A stretch of DNA of 8,334 nucleotides, taken from assembly GCA_013298375.1 (NCBI GenBank), contig JAAFHM010000198.1, positions 1-8,334 on the forward strand. Reading direction: 5' to 3'. Below, in pieces: positions 1-7,800 of this stretch (position 1 is the first letter of the stretch; each line of letters starts with the position of its first letter). This DNA is from Ignavibacteria bacterium. GTDB lineage: Bacteria > Bacteroidota > Ignavibacteria > Kapaibacteriales > UBA4661. The notes beneath the pieces are model-generated. The model saw nothing but the letters and a program-made list of their open reading frames with translations, searched no databases and had not been told where the DNA came from. A program made the position numbers and the translations under genes.

Positions 1-208
1 ACTGCGTAAAATTCGCCGTGTGTTGATGCAGCCCATACACGCCTTGAACGCCAAACCTTACATTTGGTGCTTCTTGCGCTTGCATTTTTGCGATAAACAA
101 CAACATTGCTACGCACAAAACCGATAGTATTACCCCGTCGGACGGCTTCCTCGCCGTCCGGCGGGTATGCAGATGAATGACCTTCTTTTCACAAGATACA
201 GTTTTCAT
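1..208 (-). CDS. Probable outer-membrane beta-barrel (OmpA-like) protein, N-terminal part only
   Basis: Only the first 69 codons are inside the window; the reading frame is open to position 2 and continues beyond it. The ATG at 208-206 overlaps the TGA of the upstream cargo gene as ATGA. It is preceded by GGTGATCC one base away, which would pair with the tail of a canonical 16S rRNA. Residues 1-25 form a long basic n-region, 26-40 a hydrophobic core (VILSVLCVAMLLFIA), and cleavage is likely after A44 (MQA|QE). The mature start, RFGVQGVYGLHQHTANF (51-67), aligns with RFGVGGEYALLFVNAKF (89-105) of the OM protein at 2638-4896, so I infer a paralogue with the same barrel. Whether OmpA domains follow cannot be seen. 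Codons 14-26 are made by a GC-rich palindrome that stretches the n-region. I am confident it is a gene with a signal peptide, less so of the barrel family. Confidence 0.8.
   Translation of the reverse strand, partial: MKTVSCEKKVIHLHTRRTARKPSDGVILSVLCVAMLLFIAKMQAQEAPNVRFGVQGVYGLHQHTANFTQ
131..167. repeat. GC-rich palindromic element inside the signal-peptide-coding region of the 3'-truncated OM gene
   Basis: The arms are CCCGTCGGACGGC at 134-146 and GCCGTCCGGCGGG at 153-165. They are 13-base inverted repeats with one mismatch, and a 6-base loop lies at 147-152. Flanking TA bases at 131-132 and 166-167 extend the symmetry, with one unpaired C at 133. On the minus strand the element codes for T-R-R-T-A-R-K-P-S-D-G in the n-region of the signal peptide. 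A related copy is at 4783-4827. It lies 42 bases inside the gene and has no U-run, so it is not an intrinsic terminator in the transcribed sense. Confidence 0.75.
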
Positions 209-2583
209 CGGATCACCATAATCGTAGTGGCTATGCGCTCTGGAATGCCGTTGGCAATTCCAAAACCCTGAGCATTGGTAAATATCGTGGATTGTGGCGA
301 AAGAGCAGTTTTTTTCTGCGGAATGGTTTGGCAAATAAGTGTGTATGCGCCTGTGGTCAATGCTCTGGCATCAAACGTCAAACGATTTTCGCCTTGCGGA
401 AGTTCGCCGTCAACAAGAATCGCCACCACGCGCCCATACATATCGCTCACCATCACCTTCGTAAACGCATCACTGCTCAGATTCAGCGTCATTTCTCCAA
501 TTTCTACAATTGGGTTCGGTCGGCTAGAAATAACAAGCGTTGTGCGCCCGCCGATAAGACGTATCGAGCCGGACGTGGAAACATTCGTCAGCATAAACAC
601 GCCACTTTCTGCGGTTGCACGTAAGCCGAGATTGGGCGGAACGGTGTTAATATTCTGCAACGCAAGCACTGTCGCGGTGGTGTTGCCTAGCATCGTCCGA
701 AAACGGAAAGCAGCCAGCGTGTCGCCGCGTAATGCCTGTATTGGCAAGGTCAATTCTACAAGGCGGTCGCGGTTGTCAATGGAAAAACGCTGAATACGCG
801 GGTCTTCGGGAAAGAGCAAACGAGCATTGAAGCGGAGTTGCACACGCAAGCTGTCAGGATTCAGCGTGGCAAGATTTTGCGCATTTTTCAAAAGAATCGG
901 TATCGAAACAAGCTGATTTTGTGCCGCAGACACACTTCCAACTGCCAGCACCGCCGAAGCACTTACGGGGCGAAACACAACTTCCGCCGATTCCGTCCAA
1001 CAGCCACTCCGATTAAAGAGGGCAGCCACATAGCGTCCTGTGTCTAATGGCGTGTAGCTTTGACCAAATCCAACCGTGGTGTAGTCGTAGCGCCCACTTC
1101 CGATGCGTCGTCGCCACTCAATGTAGAACGATGTGTCCGGCACCGACGAAGCCGTCAGCAAATTCCCCCGCCTAATCACTGATGGAACTTGGCTTGGCGA
1201 CGGAATACGTGTCAATCGAAATGGCTGAGAAAGCACCTCGCAGCCATTGCCCGAAGCCCGCACTGAAAATAGTCCCGTCAATGTCAAACACTGCTCGCGC
1301 CCCATTCTCACAACGCTTCCCGCCGAGTCCAGCCATTCGTAAGTGTCGTAGCCAGCATCTGCGACCAAATACAAGCAATCTCCGTCGCAGAACGCCCGCG
1401 CACCAGCTACATTCAGCGTGGGATTTGTTCGCACTGCAACCGTCGCCGATGACGTAGCCATACAAGCGCCGGAGTTCGTCACCACAACGCGGTACGTCCC
1501 TGCGCGGTTCACCGTCACGCTTGATTTCTCGCTCAAAACCGTTCCAGCGCTGTCCGTCCAACGGTAGGTTTCAAAGTCATTTGCTACAAAGAGCGTCGTT
1601 CCGTTTGTACCACAGAACAAGAGATTTCCAAAAATATCCACACGCGGAGCAAACGGCATCACTTCTACGGTTGCGCTGGCACGATTGCTCAATCGGCACG
1701 CTGTCGCCAGCCCGCTTGCTGTCAAGGTATAAAGCCCAGCACGGTTCAAACGGTTGCGCGGTGTGATGATGAACGTGCGGTCAAACCGTGCCGACAGCAC
1801 GGGGTCTGGGTTTTCGGAAATAGTGCCAAATTCTTCGGAAGCAACCTCAACAACATCCGAAAAAACATTGCCAAAGCCTGATATAGACATACCTGCTGCC
1901 TTGACCGAACCGCACAAAATCGGCTCGGAGAAGGTTACTCGCAAACCACTAGCACCGCAAGCCGTCGTAATTGGCACAGCACGAGTAATACGAAAACTAT
2001 CGGCGGGCGGAGCAGTAATAATCCCGGCAGCCGTTACGCCAAAATCCAGCGTAAAACCTGAATTTGTGCCGCGTGGAAATGTGCGACGAAGGAAGTGTGA
2101 TATAACCAGCGCATAGCGCCCACCACGCTGAACGGGAATAAGAGCATTAAACGGAGGTTGCCCGGCACCAGCACCAACGTTGGAGCTTGTTCCCATGCCG
2201 TTTGGTCCTGTTGCGCCCATAGCAGGAGAGGTATTACAGCTCAGTATTCGTGCCGTTCCGCCAGCAATGGAAGAACAACCACGCTCAGAAATATCATAGA
2301 CCGCCCAATCGTAATCATCAGTTGGATCAGTCGGGGTCAGCGTAAAGCCGAAATCGCCTGTTGCTGCCGCTTCCAAGAGATACCAAACTGGCGATTCGAC
2401 ACGCCCAAGGCATGGATACGTCGGCTGTTGCGGCACACGCGGATATCCAGGGCGGACGGTAATACTCGTTCGGCAAATAGGCAATGCTCCCGAACACTCC
2501 TGTTCGGGAAACGATTGTGCTTGAACATCGTTCAAGAGCGTATGAACACTCAAAAATAGAGCAAAGCAAAAGAGTTTTTTCAT
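205..2583 (-). CDS. Secreted multidomain protein with Ig-like and cohesin-like modules and a type A T9SS sorting domain
   Basis: Complete, 792 residues. Signal peptide 1-22 (KKLFCFALFLSV core, cut VQA|QS). Residues 28-182 match a cysteine-rich N-terminal domain style common in Bacteroidota adhesins (C30, C37, C58, C103, C116; DYDWAVYD at 90-97). Residues 195-308 look like a bacterial Ig-type module (LRVTFSEPILC). Three Ig/PKD-like modules follow at about 313-385, 386-458 and 468-540 (YRWTDSAG, YEWLDSAG, AGTYRVVV). Residues 543-645 are cohesin-like. Residues 680-792 are the T9SS C-terminal domain (SSRPNP, VMVSDMYGRVV, TTGAYTL, final IMVIR), which should direct export across the outer membrane and surface attachment. 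The sorting domain carries an unusual insert of about 28 residues (757-784) before its last strand. The ATG is chosen for the signal peptide; its Shine-Dalgarno match is weak. Binding partner and exact role are unknown. Confidence 0.93.
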   Translation of the reverse strand: MKKLFCFALFLSVHTLLNDVQAQSFPEQECSGALPICRTSITVRPGYPRVPQQPTYPCLGRVESPVWYLLEAAATGDFGFTLTPTDPTDDYDWAVYDISERGCSSIAGGTARILSCNTSPAMGATGPNGMGTSSNVGAGAGQPPFNALIPVQRGGRYALVISHFLRRTFPRGTNSGFTLDFGVTAAGIITAPPADSFRITRAVPITTACGASGLRVTFSEPILCGSVKAAGMSISGFGNVFSDVVEVASEEFGTISENPDPVLSARFDRTFIITPRNRLNRAGLYTLTASGLATACRLSNRASATVEVMPFAPRVDIFGNLLFCGTNGTTLFVANDFETYRWTDSAGTVLSEKSSVTVNRAGTYRVVVTNSGACMATSSATVAVRTNPTLNVAGARAFCDGDCLYLVADAGYDTYEWLDSAGSVVRMGREQCLTLTGLFSVRASGNGCEVLSQPFRLTRIPSPSQVPSVIRRGNLLTASSVPDTSFYIEWRRRIGSGRYDYTTVGFGQSYTPLDTGRYVAALFNRSGCWTESAEVVFRPVSASAVLAVGSVSAAQNQLVSIPILLKNAQNLATLNPDSLRVQLRFNARLLFPEDPRIQRFSIDNRDRLVELTLPIQALRGDTLAAFRFRTMLGNTTATVLALQNINTVPPNLGLRATAESGVFMLTNVSTSGSIRLIGGRTTLVISSRPNPIVEIGEMTLNLSSDAFTKVMVSDMYGRVVAILVDGELPQGENRLTFDARALTTGAYTLICQTIPQKKTALSPQSTIFTNAQGFGIANGIPERIATTIMVIR
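210..217 (-). promoter_or_regulatory. Extended-type Shine-Dalgarno GGTGATCC before the 3'-truncated OM gene
   Basis: GGTGATCC is complementary to GGATCACC at the 3' tail of a canonical bacterial 16S rRNA. It is one base from the ATG at 208. If it pairs in the usual register, the GGAGG-equivalent position is seven bases from the start, the same as for the OmpA gene at 4896. It is encoded by the V-I-R end of the upstream cargo. The match assumes a standard 16S tail. Confidence 0.6.
242..261 (-). repeat. Short hairpin near the 3' end of the 792-residue cargo gene
   Basis: In the transcript, GGAATTGCC (261-253) and GGCATTCC (249-242) pair around an AAC loop, giving eight base pairs with one bulged U. 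It encodes part of GIANGIPE, inside the insert in the T9SS sorting domain, and ends about 33 bases before the start of the next gene. It has no U-tract, so terminator function is unlikely. It might affect coupling to the downstream start, or be incidental. Confidence 0.35.
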
Positions 2584-2637
2584 ACCACATCGTTAGGATA
2601 AAATATTGGCAAAATGACCTCTTTTCGTTACACATTC
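2584..2637. other. 54-base intergenic gap between the OmpA gene and the second cargo gene
   Basis: This is the only non-coding gap in the window. It is AT-rich with no convincing hairpin plus U-run and no clear Shine-Dalgarno sequence at the usual distance from the ATG at 2583. The sequence TTTGCCAATATTTTAT on the minus strand could resemble a Bacteroidota-type promoter, but too loosely to call. Read-through as one operon is the simplest reading. Confidence 0.5.
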
Positions 2638-4896
2638 TTATCGTAACGGCGTTTGAATATCCACCTGTACAAAACGGTTGTAATATCGCCCTTCCGGTAA
2701 AGAATTATCATTGATTTTTGTTGCACCAACGCTATTAACAATCATATTCGGATAGCCAATAAGCCCCGCAACCGCATTAGCACGCTGCTGGGCAAGGATT
2801 CCATTGGTGAGTTCATTGCCGCGAATATCGGTGTAGCCCGACACGGTGACTTGTGCGCCCGGCTTGAGGGTTTGCTTGATAGCCGCCACAACGCGCTGTA
2901 CATCAGCGTTGCCGCTAATCGGAGCGTTCGTACCGTAGGCAAACGAAAAGAGCGTGTAGCTATCAATGCGCTTGTCCGGCGCTCGCAGTTTGTCTTTGTC
3001 GGCAATCGTCACAAGGCGAACAGGAATCTCCTTGGTAGAGATTTCTGACCGAAGGTTATCAACGTCGGCAGCACGAAGGCTAACCATTATCGGCTCGCCG
3101 GATTGCGGCTGATTTTGTGCATTCGCAATATCCCATTCGTAGGAAGCATCGGCGGGATTCGTCGTGCCTTTGGTTTCAAACAGTGTCATTTTTTTTGCAG
3201 CACTCGGTATGGTCTGCACTCCATCCAATGCCCATTCTTTCAACGCTGCGGTGGTTTGCAGAGCAAATTGCACACGAATTTTTTGCGGCTGAACGACTCG
3301 CATCGTGTAGTCGTAGCGCAATTCCTCCAAAATAGACCGCGTTGCCGACTGTATCTCAACGCGGCGCTGTTCCTCAGCTTCCAGCGTATCATCGCCGTCT
3401 GTGCCTGTTGGTGTGCGGGAGATAGCGGTTTGAATTTTAATGCGCTTGTCGTCAATATTCCACGCACGCTTCAAGTACTCTTTCACACTTTCAGCACGAG
3501 CAATCGCCAGCGCTTTATCATTTTTTTCCGTCAAACCGTCCGCGTGTCCAACAAGGGTAATATCGGCTTTAGCGTTGATTTGAAGCCGTTTTCCGATAAT
3601 ATTCAACACGTGGTAATAAATTTGCAACACGGTGGATTGGTCAAAACTTTCAAAGCGAAAAGCCGCTTGCTCCCCAGACTTGAGAAGTTCATATCGTGGT
3701 GCAATCTGGTTTGACCCTGTACCGAAAAATATGGTATTCAGGACATAACGCGAACGTGAAGCACGAAATTCTTCTATTGCCAACGTGGGATTATTACTCA
3801 CCGAATCAGTATTGACGGCACTTATCGCCGTGATAGCTGCCGTAACAACGTTCTTCACCGTTGGCTTGGCAACAGTAGTCCGCCGCGCACATTCTTCGCG
3901 CTTTTGCCGCCACGCCTCATCCTCACGCGCTTGGAGTGCTGTCAACTCCTCCTGAGCAAGCCGCGTAGCGCGTTCCGGCGAATAGCGCACCGATGCACCG
4001 ACTCGCGCTGAACTCATTGACCAAGAAGCATTCGCTCCACGCAATTCCCGCACAACATCCCCCAACGCCAGATTAAATGAGACTTCCGGTGCAATCAGAA
4101 TATTGCCATTTTTCGTGAGCGGCACTTCGTAACTCGCACCAATCCGCACCGACGGCAGTAGTGGTGCGAGATTAGAAATTGCGCCTGAAGAAACATTCTG
4201 TGTTCGGCGAAGATTGCTAAAGGTCAGACCGACCGTATCAAGCCGTTCTTGCTGATTGTAAGAACCAGAGAGCATCGTTGTAATGCCGATTCCTGCTTGC
4301 ACTGTGAGCATATCCGCCGGGCGGAAAAAGAGGTACGGCTCAATCGAAAGCGGCAAAAGCGTTGTGGAAAGTTCATACACAATCGGCACAAGCGTTTGTG
4401 CGTTCACAACAGGCAGCGTCTCGCGGCGCGAAAAATTCACCGAAACACTACTCAAGCCAAGCCGAGCGCCCACACCAATTTGCGACCAAAGCGGCATTTC
4501 AGCAAATACACTCCCGCCAACACCAAAGCCAGAGGTAAAGCCGTATTCAGGGCAACACGACGGCACATTGGGCAGCCCTGCAAATTTTGCATTCACAAAC
4601 AACAACGCATATTCGCCGCCAACGCCAAATCGCAACAGCGACGGAGTAATCGTATCCCGCACAACAACTCGCTTGATGGAATCACACGGCGCAGAGTCGG
4701 TGACACCTTGAGCCCAAAGCACTGGCGAGAAATGGAGCGCAAACACTGTGAGAAATATACTGAAGAAGGTCGAAAAACTCTTCCCATCCGGCGGCTGAAG
4801 AGAGCAAATACGCTGCCGTCGGGCGGGTGCTGCGTATGCAACTTTTACCCTTTGTGAGTATAACACAAACAACGGGAGTAAAAGATTCCTTTTCAT
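2638..4896 (-). CDS. Outer-membrane OmpA-family protein: N-terminal barrel plus two peptidoglycan-binding OmpA domains
   Basis: Complete, 752 residues. The ATG overlaps the upstream stop as ATGA and follows GGAGGTGG with a 4-base spacer. The leader is unusually long (1-62), with its hydrophobic core at 41-62 and likely cleavage at WA|QG. Residues 24-38 are encoded by a palindrome. Residues 88-306 alternate polar and apolar strands with many glycines, as in an OM beta-barrel; a Cys pair lies at 114-115 (PSCCPEY). Residues 307-340 are charged and helical. OmpA domain 1 spans about 384-516 (GHAD 450-453, RAESV 467-471, RRVEIQ 511-516). A beta-rich linker covers 520-645. OmpA domain 2 spans about 646-748 (GYTD 687-690, QRANAV 704-709, R741). 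Asp and Arg corresponding to the peptidoglycan-contacting pair of E. coli OmpA are present in both domains (D453/R467, D690/R705). The likely role is tethering the outer membrane, and perhaps adjacent T9SS cargo, to the wall; the cargo link is inferred. Confidence 0.94.
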   Translation of the reverse strand: MKRNLLLPLFVLYSQRVKVAYAAPARRQRICSLQPPDGKSFSTFFSIFLTVFALHFSPVLWAQGVTDSAPCDSIKRVVVRDTITPSLLRFGVGGEYALLFVNAKFAGLPNVPSCCPEYGFTSGFGVGGSVFAEMPLWSQIGVGARLGLSSVSVNFSRRETLPVVNAQTLVPIVYELSTTLLPLSIEPYLFFRPADMLTVQAGIGITTMLSGSYNQQERLDTVGLTFSNLRRTQNVSSGAISNLAPLLPSVRIGASYEVPLTKNGNILIAPEVSFNLALGDVVRELRGANASWSMSSARVGASVRYSPERATRLAQEELTALQAREDEAWRQKREECARRTTVAKPTVKNVVTAAITAISAVNTDSVSNNPTLAIEEFRASRSRYVLNTIFFGTGSNQIAPRYELLKSGEQAAFRFESFDQSTVLQIYYHVLNIIGKRLQINAKADITLVGHADGLTEKNDKALAIARAESVKEYLKRAWNIDDKRIKIQTAISRTPTGTDGDDTLEAEEQRRVEIQSATRSILEELRYDYTMRVVQPQKIRVQFALQTTAALKEWALDGVQTIPSAAKKMTLFETKGTTNPADASYEWDIANAQNQPQSGEPIMVSLRAADVDNLRSEISTKEIPVRLVTIADKDKLRAPDKRIDSYTLFSFAYGTNAPISGNADVQRVVAAIKQTLKPGAQVTVSGYTDIRGNELTNGILAQQRANAVAGLIGYPNMIVNSVGATKINDNSLPEGRYYNRFVQVDIQTPLR
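3189..3196 (-). other. A8 homopolymer within the OmpA-family gene (possible slippage site)
   Basis: Eight consecutive A on the coding strand read GCA AAA AAA ATG (A567-M570), just after the midpoint of the linker between the two OmpA domains. The in-frame arrangement A-AAA-AAA is a classical slippery heptamer. Loss of one A gives TGA immediately; gain of one A, or a -1 ribosomal shift, gives four codons and then TGA. It is the longest homopolymer noticed in the window. No downstream stimulatory structure was established. Confidence 0.4.
4783..4827. repeat. Second, diverged copy of the palindromic element inside the leader of the OmpA-family gene
   Basis: The arms are CCCATCCGGCGGC at 4783-4795 and GCCGTCGGGCGGG at 4815-4827, with a 19-base spacer. 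They match each other at 10 of 13 positions. Compared with the element at 131-167, the right arm matches at 12 of 13 and the left arm at 10 of 13, and both copies are followed by GTATGCA (165-171 and 4834-4840). On the minus strand it codes for PARRQRICSLQPPDG (residues 24-38). The arm encoding P-P-D-G is read in the same frame as the P-S-D-G arm of the other copy. Confidence 0.65.
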
Positions 4897-7800
4897 CGTA
4901 CCACCTCCATTCTGCGCTGTTTTGTCTCAAACGGTGTTCTGAGAACAAGGAAATATGAGCCTGTCGGCAAGTCCATCACGGAACATCGTCGTGAATATTC
5001 GCCCGGCGGCATCTCTGCCTGAAGGATTTTTTTAACCGTTTGCCCATAAACATTGACAATATCAAGTTCCGTCCATGCCCGTTCTTGTAGTGAAAAGGCG
5101 ATGGTTGTTTCACTCTGCACGGGATTGGGCGTAAGCGGTTTTATTTCAACGGGAAAAGTCGAAGTCAGGAATAATGAGCCTTGCGGGGCGGTTTGGCAAG
5201 TGTTGACGGTGACAGTATCTCGCTCCGCCGCAAGCGCCGCACCACGTGTTTCTCCCCACGTGATGATCTGCCCTGCGTCCAGCGAATCGCCATTGTCGCT
5301 CAACCACTGTACATCGGAAACCCTGATAATTGCTGATTCTGTTGAATCTCCCGTCGGTGCGCCCAGCCCACGCAACCCAATCACTGCTTTTCCTGAAAGT
5401 TCTGCCAGCACGACGTTTTGCAGAGCGTTTGCGGGGCGTACAACATTCAAGCGAATTTTTCCATCGGGATTCGGCGCAAGTGCCGGATTTTCTACTTGCG
5501 CGGTCAGATACTGCACGGCGCGAACGCTATTTGCCCCAGAAGCCGCCGTACCTGCGCTCAGACGCTCCCCAAACGACAAGAGCGACATTGACTCCACATC
5601 CAGTGTCAAACGCAACTGACGGAAAAAGCGGTCTGTTGTCGGCGAAGTATTGAATGCCTGCACAAGTTGAACCTGTAACCGAACATCGTCGCCCGGGAAA
5701 TACACGCTTTTGCGCGGCAAAATCTGCACACGAAGCAGCACTTCGGGACAACCTTGATTGCCAACACTTACCGATGAAGCTGTTGGGCAGCTAACAGCAC
5801 GGGCGACAAGCTGAAATGGTAACGTCAGCATTTCATTCGTCAACGTGTTCTGCACTTTAAGTTCGGCAAGTGCTGTGTAAGGACGAGAACGCGCCATCGG
5901 AGGCTTGAAGGCGGCAGCAATCGTATAGGTTTCTGCTAAAGGTCTCAGCATGGCGGCGGAACCCAAGAGCGCATCATGATTGAGAATGCGAAACGCCCGA
6001 AAATCTGCGCCGGGAGAGGTATTTTCTTGCACTATCCCAACATCCACAACACGCCACGCGCCGGAAGAAACCGTAATCGGCTGCCCGCGAGGCGCAGACT
6101 CAATCTGCTCAGTCGCCACTGCGCCAAAATCCAACACAGGCGGCAGAGAAATTCGCTGTTCATTGGTGGTCGAAAAATATGCCCAATTCTGCCAAGGACT
6201 GCGCACCAACGTATCAGAGCCGCTTACCGCCAAGGAACGGACTGTCCAGTAATAACGGCGATTCTGAAATGCGGGAGCAGGTGTGCTGGTGCTTGTCGTG
6301 ATAGCAGTGCTGCGAGTGAGAAGCTGCGACGCATTGGCGATTTCATCCATTGCAACTTGGTAATGCGTTGCGAAGGGCGCGGCAATCCATGTTAAGGGAA
6401 TAGTAACCATTCCGGCAAGATTTTCCGCACGAGGTGAGGTAATAGCGGGCGGCGACAACACTTGCCCTATGCCACTTAACTGGACGGTGTTCGAGGTTGT
6501 AAAGGGGTCTTGCGCTTGTGCTGTGAGTCGTGCGCGGCGTGTGCCGTCGGCATCGGGCGCAAAATCCAGAATTATGGGAATGGACGTGGAAGCCCCTGCT
6601 TCCAAGCGTGTCGGCGTAAATCTTTCTCGAAACCGAAATGCGCCGCTTGCACCTTGCAAGGTAAGCCCTGAAAGTTCGTCGTCAACATCGCCCGTATTGG
6701 TGATTCGGATGGTCTCGGCGGGCAATCGCGCCGTCTGCCCGACAAAAGCGGAGGTTGCAAAAACAACATCCTGCGGAGACAAGGTAAAAACCGCTTGAAC
6801 GCCTCTACCCCTCACCATTACTTGTCCCGACGCAAGACCGCTCAAATTGATAATTGCCTCGCGCTCACCTCGCGCTCGCGGCGAAAAAACCACTTCCAGC
6901 GTTGCACTGCCGCTTGAGCCGGAGCCGGAGGGCGGAATCACGATTTGCTGCGCAGAAACACTAAAATCTGCCGGATTTGCACCCGTGATAATGGTTGTAA
7001 GCGTGATTCCGACGGTATTGGGATTTGTCAACGTGATGGAAGTGCGAAGATTCCGACCAACTCTTGTGCTGCCCAAATCAATCACGCCATTTGGCTCAAT
7101 ATTCAATGCCAAACTACGCGGATTTCCTTGTATCGCTAGAGATTGCAGGACGATTCCACCGGAACTATGCGTGATGAATCCGCTTACATTTTGGCTCAAA
7201 AGCGGACGAAATCGCACCGAAATTGCTTGTGCCAGTGTACCATTTTGTGGCTGAAACGCTATGCGTCCCGGAAGCCACACCGCACCATCGGACGAAAGCT
7301 CAAATCCCTGCGGTGCTTGCAGAATCACGCTATCACGAAGGTTTGCGCCGGAAAGTGTGTAACGCTGAACGGGAGAAATTACAGTTACAAACGTGGAGAA
7401 CGGCTCAAGACTACCCACGACACTCACGCGAGGGAAGTTTTCAGGAATAGGTACTATGCGAAACGGCGTACTGATGCGGGCTGTGGTGCTGTTCACAATT
7501 TCAAGAGTTTTTGTGCCGATGCTGCTCAAAAGTGCAATAGGCAGCGTTACGGCAACCTGTGTAGCGCTTACCGACTGAGGTTGAAGGCGTTGCCCGCTAA
7601 AAATCACGCTTGCCGATGTACTAAAATTCAAGCCATTAACCGTAATGCCAACATCACTCAGCCCCACGATTGCTGAATCGGCGGGCTGTAACGACGAAAT
7701 AATGGGAAATTCTTCCGGCAATGGTAGCGCTAACTCAAAAATTCCATTTCGTGCGCCAATCACAAGTCGGGTGCTATCGGCAAGCAACGCGGTTACGCCG

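Noticed and set aside
131..167. The palindrome as a transcription terminator of the cargo gene
   Set aside because: It lies inside the coding region of the next gene and is not followed by a U-run in the minus-strand transcript.
205..315. A one-base gain in the A7 tract at 309-315 would bring the cargo frame into the frame of the downstream OM gene with no stop, suggesting a programmed fusion protein
   Set aside because: A fusion would bury the second protein's signal peptide behind a sorting domain, the preceding codon is CAG so there is no canonical slippery heptamer, and about 100 open bases are expected by chance.
2584..2637. Promoter or terminator between the OmpA gene and the second cargo gene
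   Set aside because: No hairpin with U-run and no promoter match good enough to call in 54 bases.
3103..3714. A 203-codon open frame on the plus strand, and a similar 202-codon one at 4249-4857
   Set aside because: Both lie antisense to the OmpA-family gene, have no recognisable domain or signal peptide, and their compositions (rich in Cys, His, Arg and Asn) look like mirror translations of a real gene.
4313..4325. Perfect short palindrome TCCGCCGGGCGGA, similar in core to the leader elements
   Set aside because: It has only six-base arms, encodes an ordinary part of the barrel (FFRPAD), and lacks the flanks shared by the two leader elements.
5027..5033. A7 runs at 5027-5033, 3521-3527 and 309-315 as contingency loci
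   Set aside because: They are explained by AAA lysine codons next to A-rich codons, and their recurrence at this length argues against special meaning. Only the A8 run with immediate stops in both other frames was kept.
6913..6935. Small tandem GAGCCG-type repeat
   Set aside because: It encodes a short Gly-Ser stretch in an ASH-like domain; two to three copies of a hexamer are not noteworthy.
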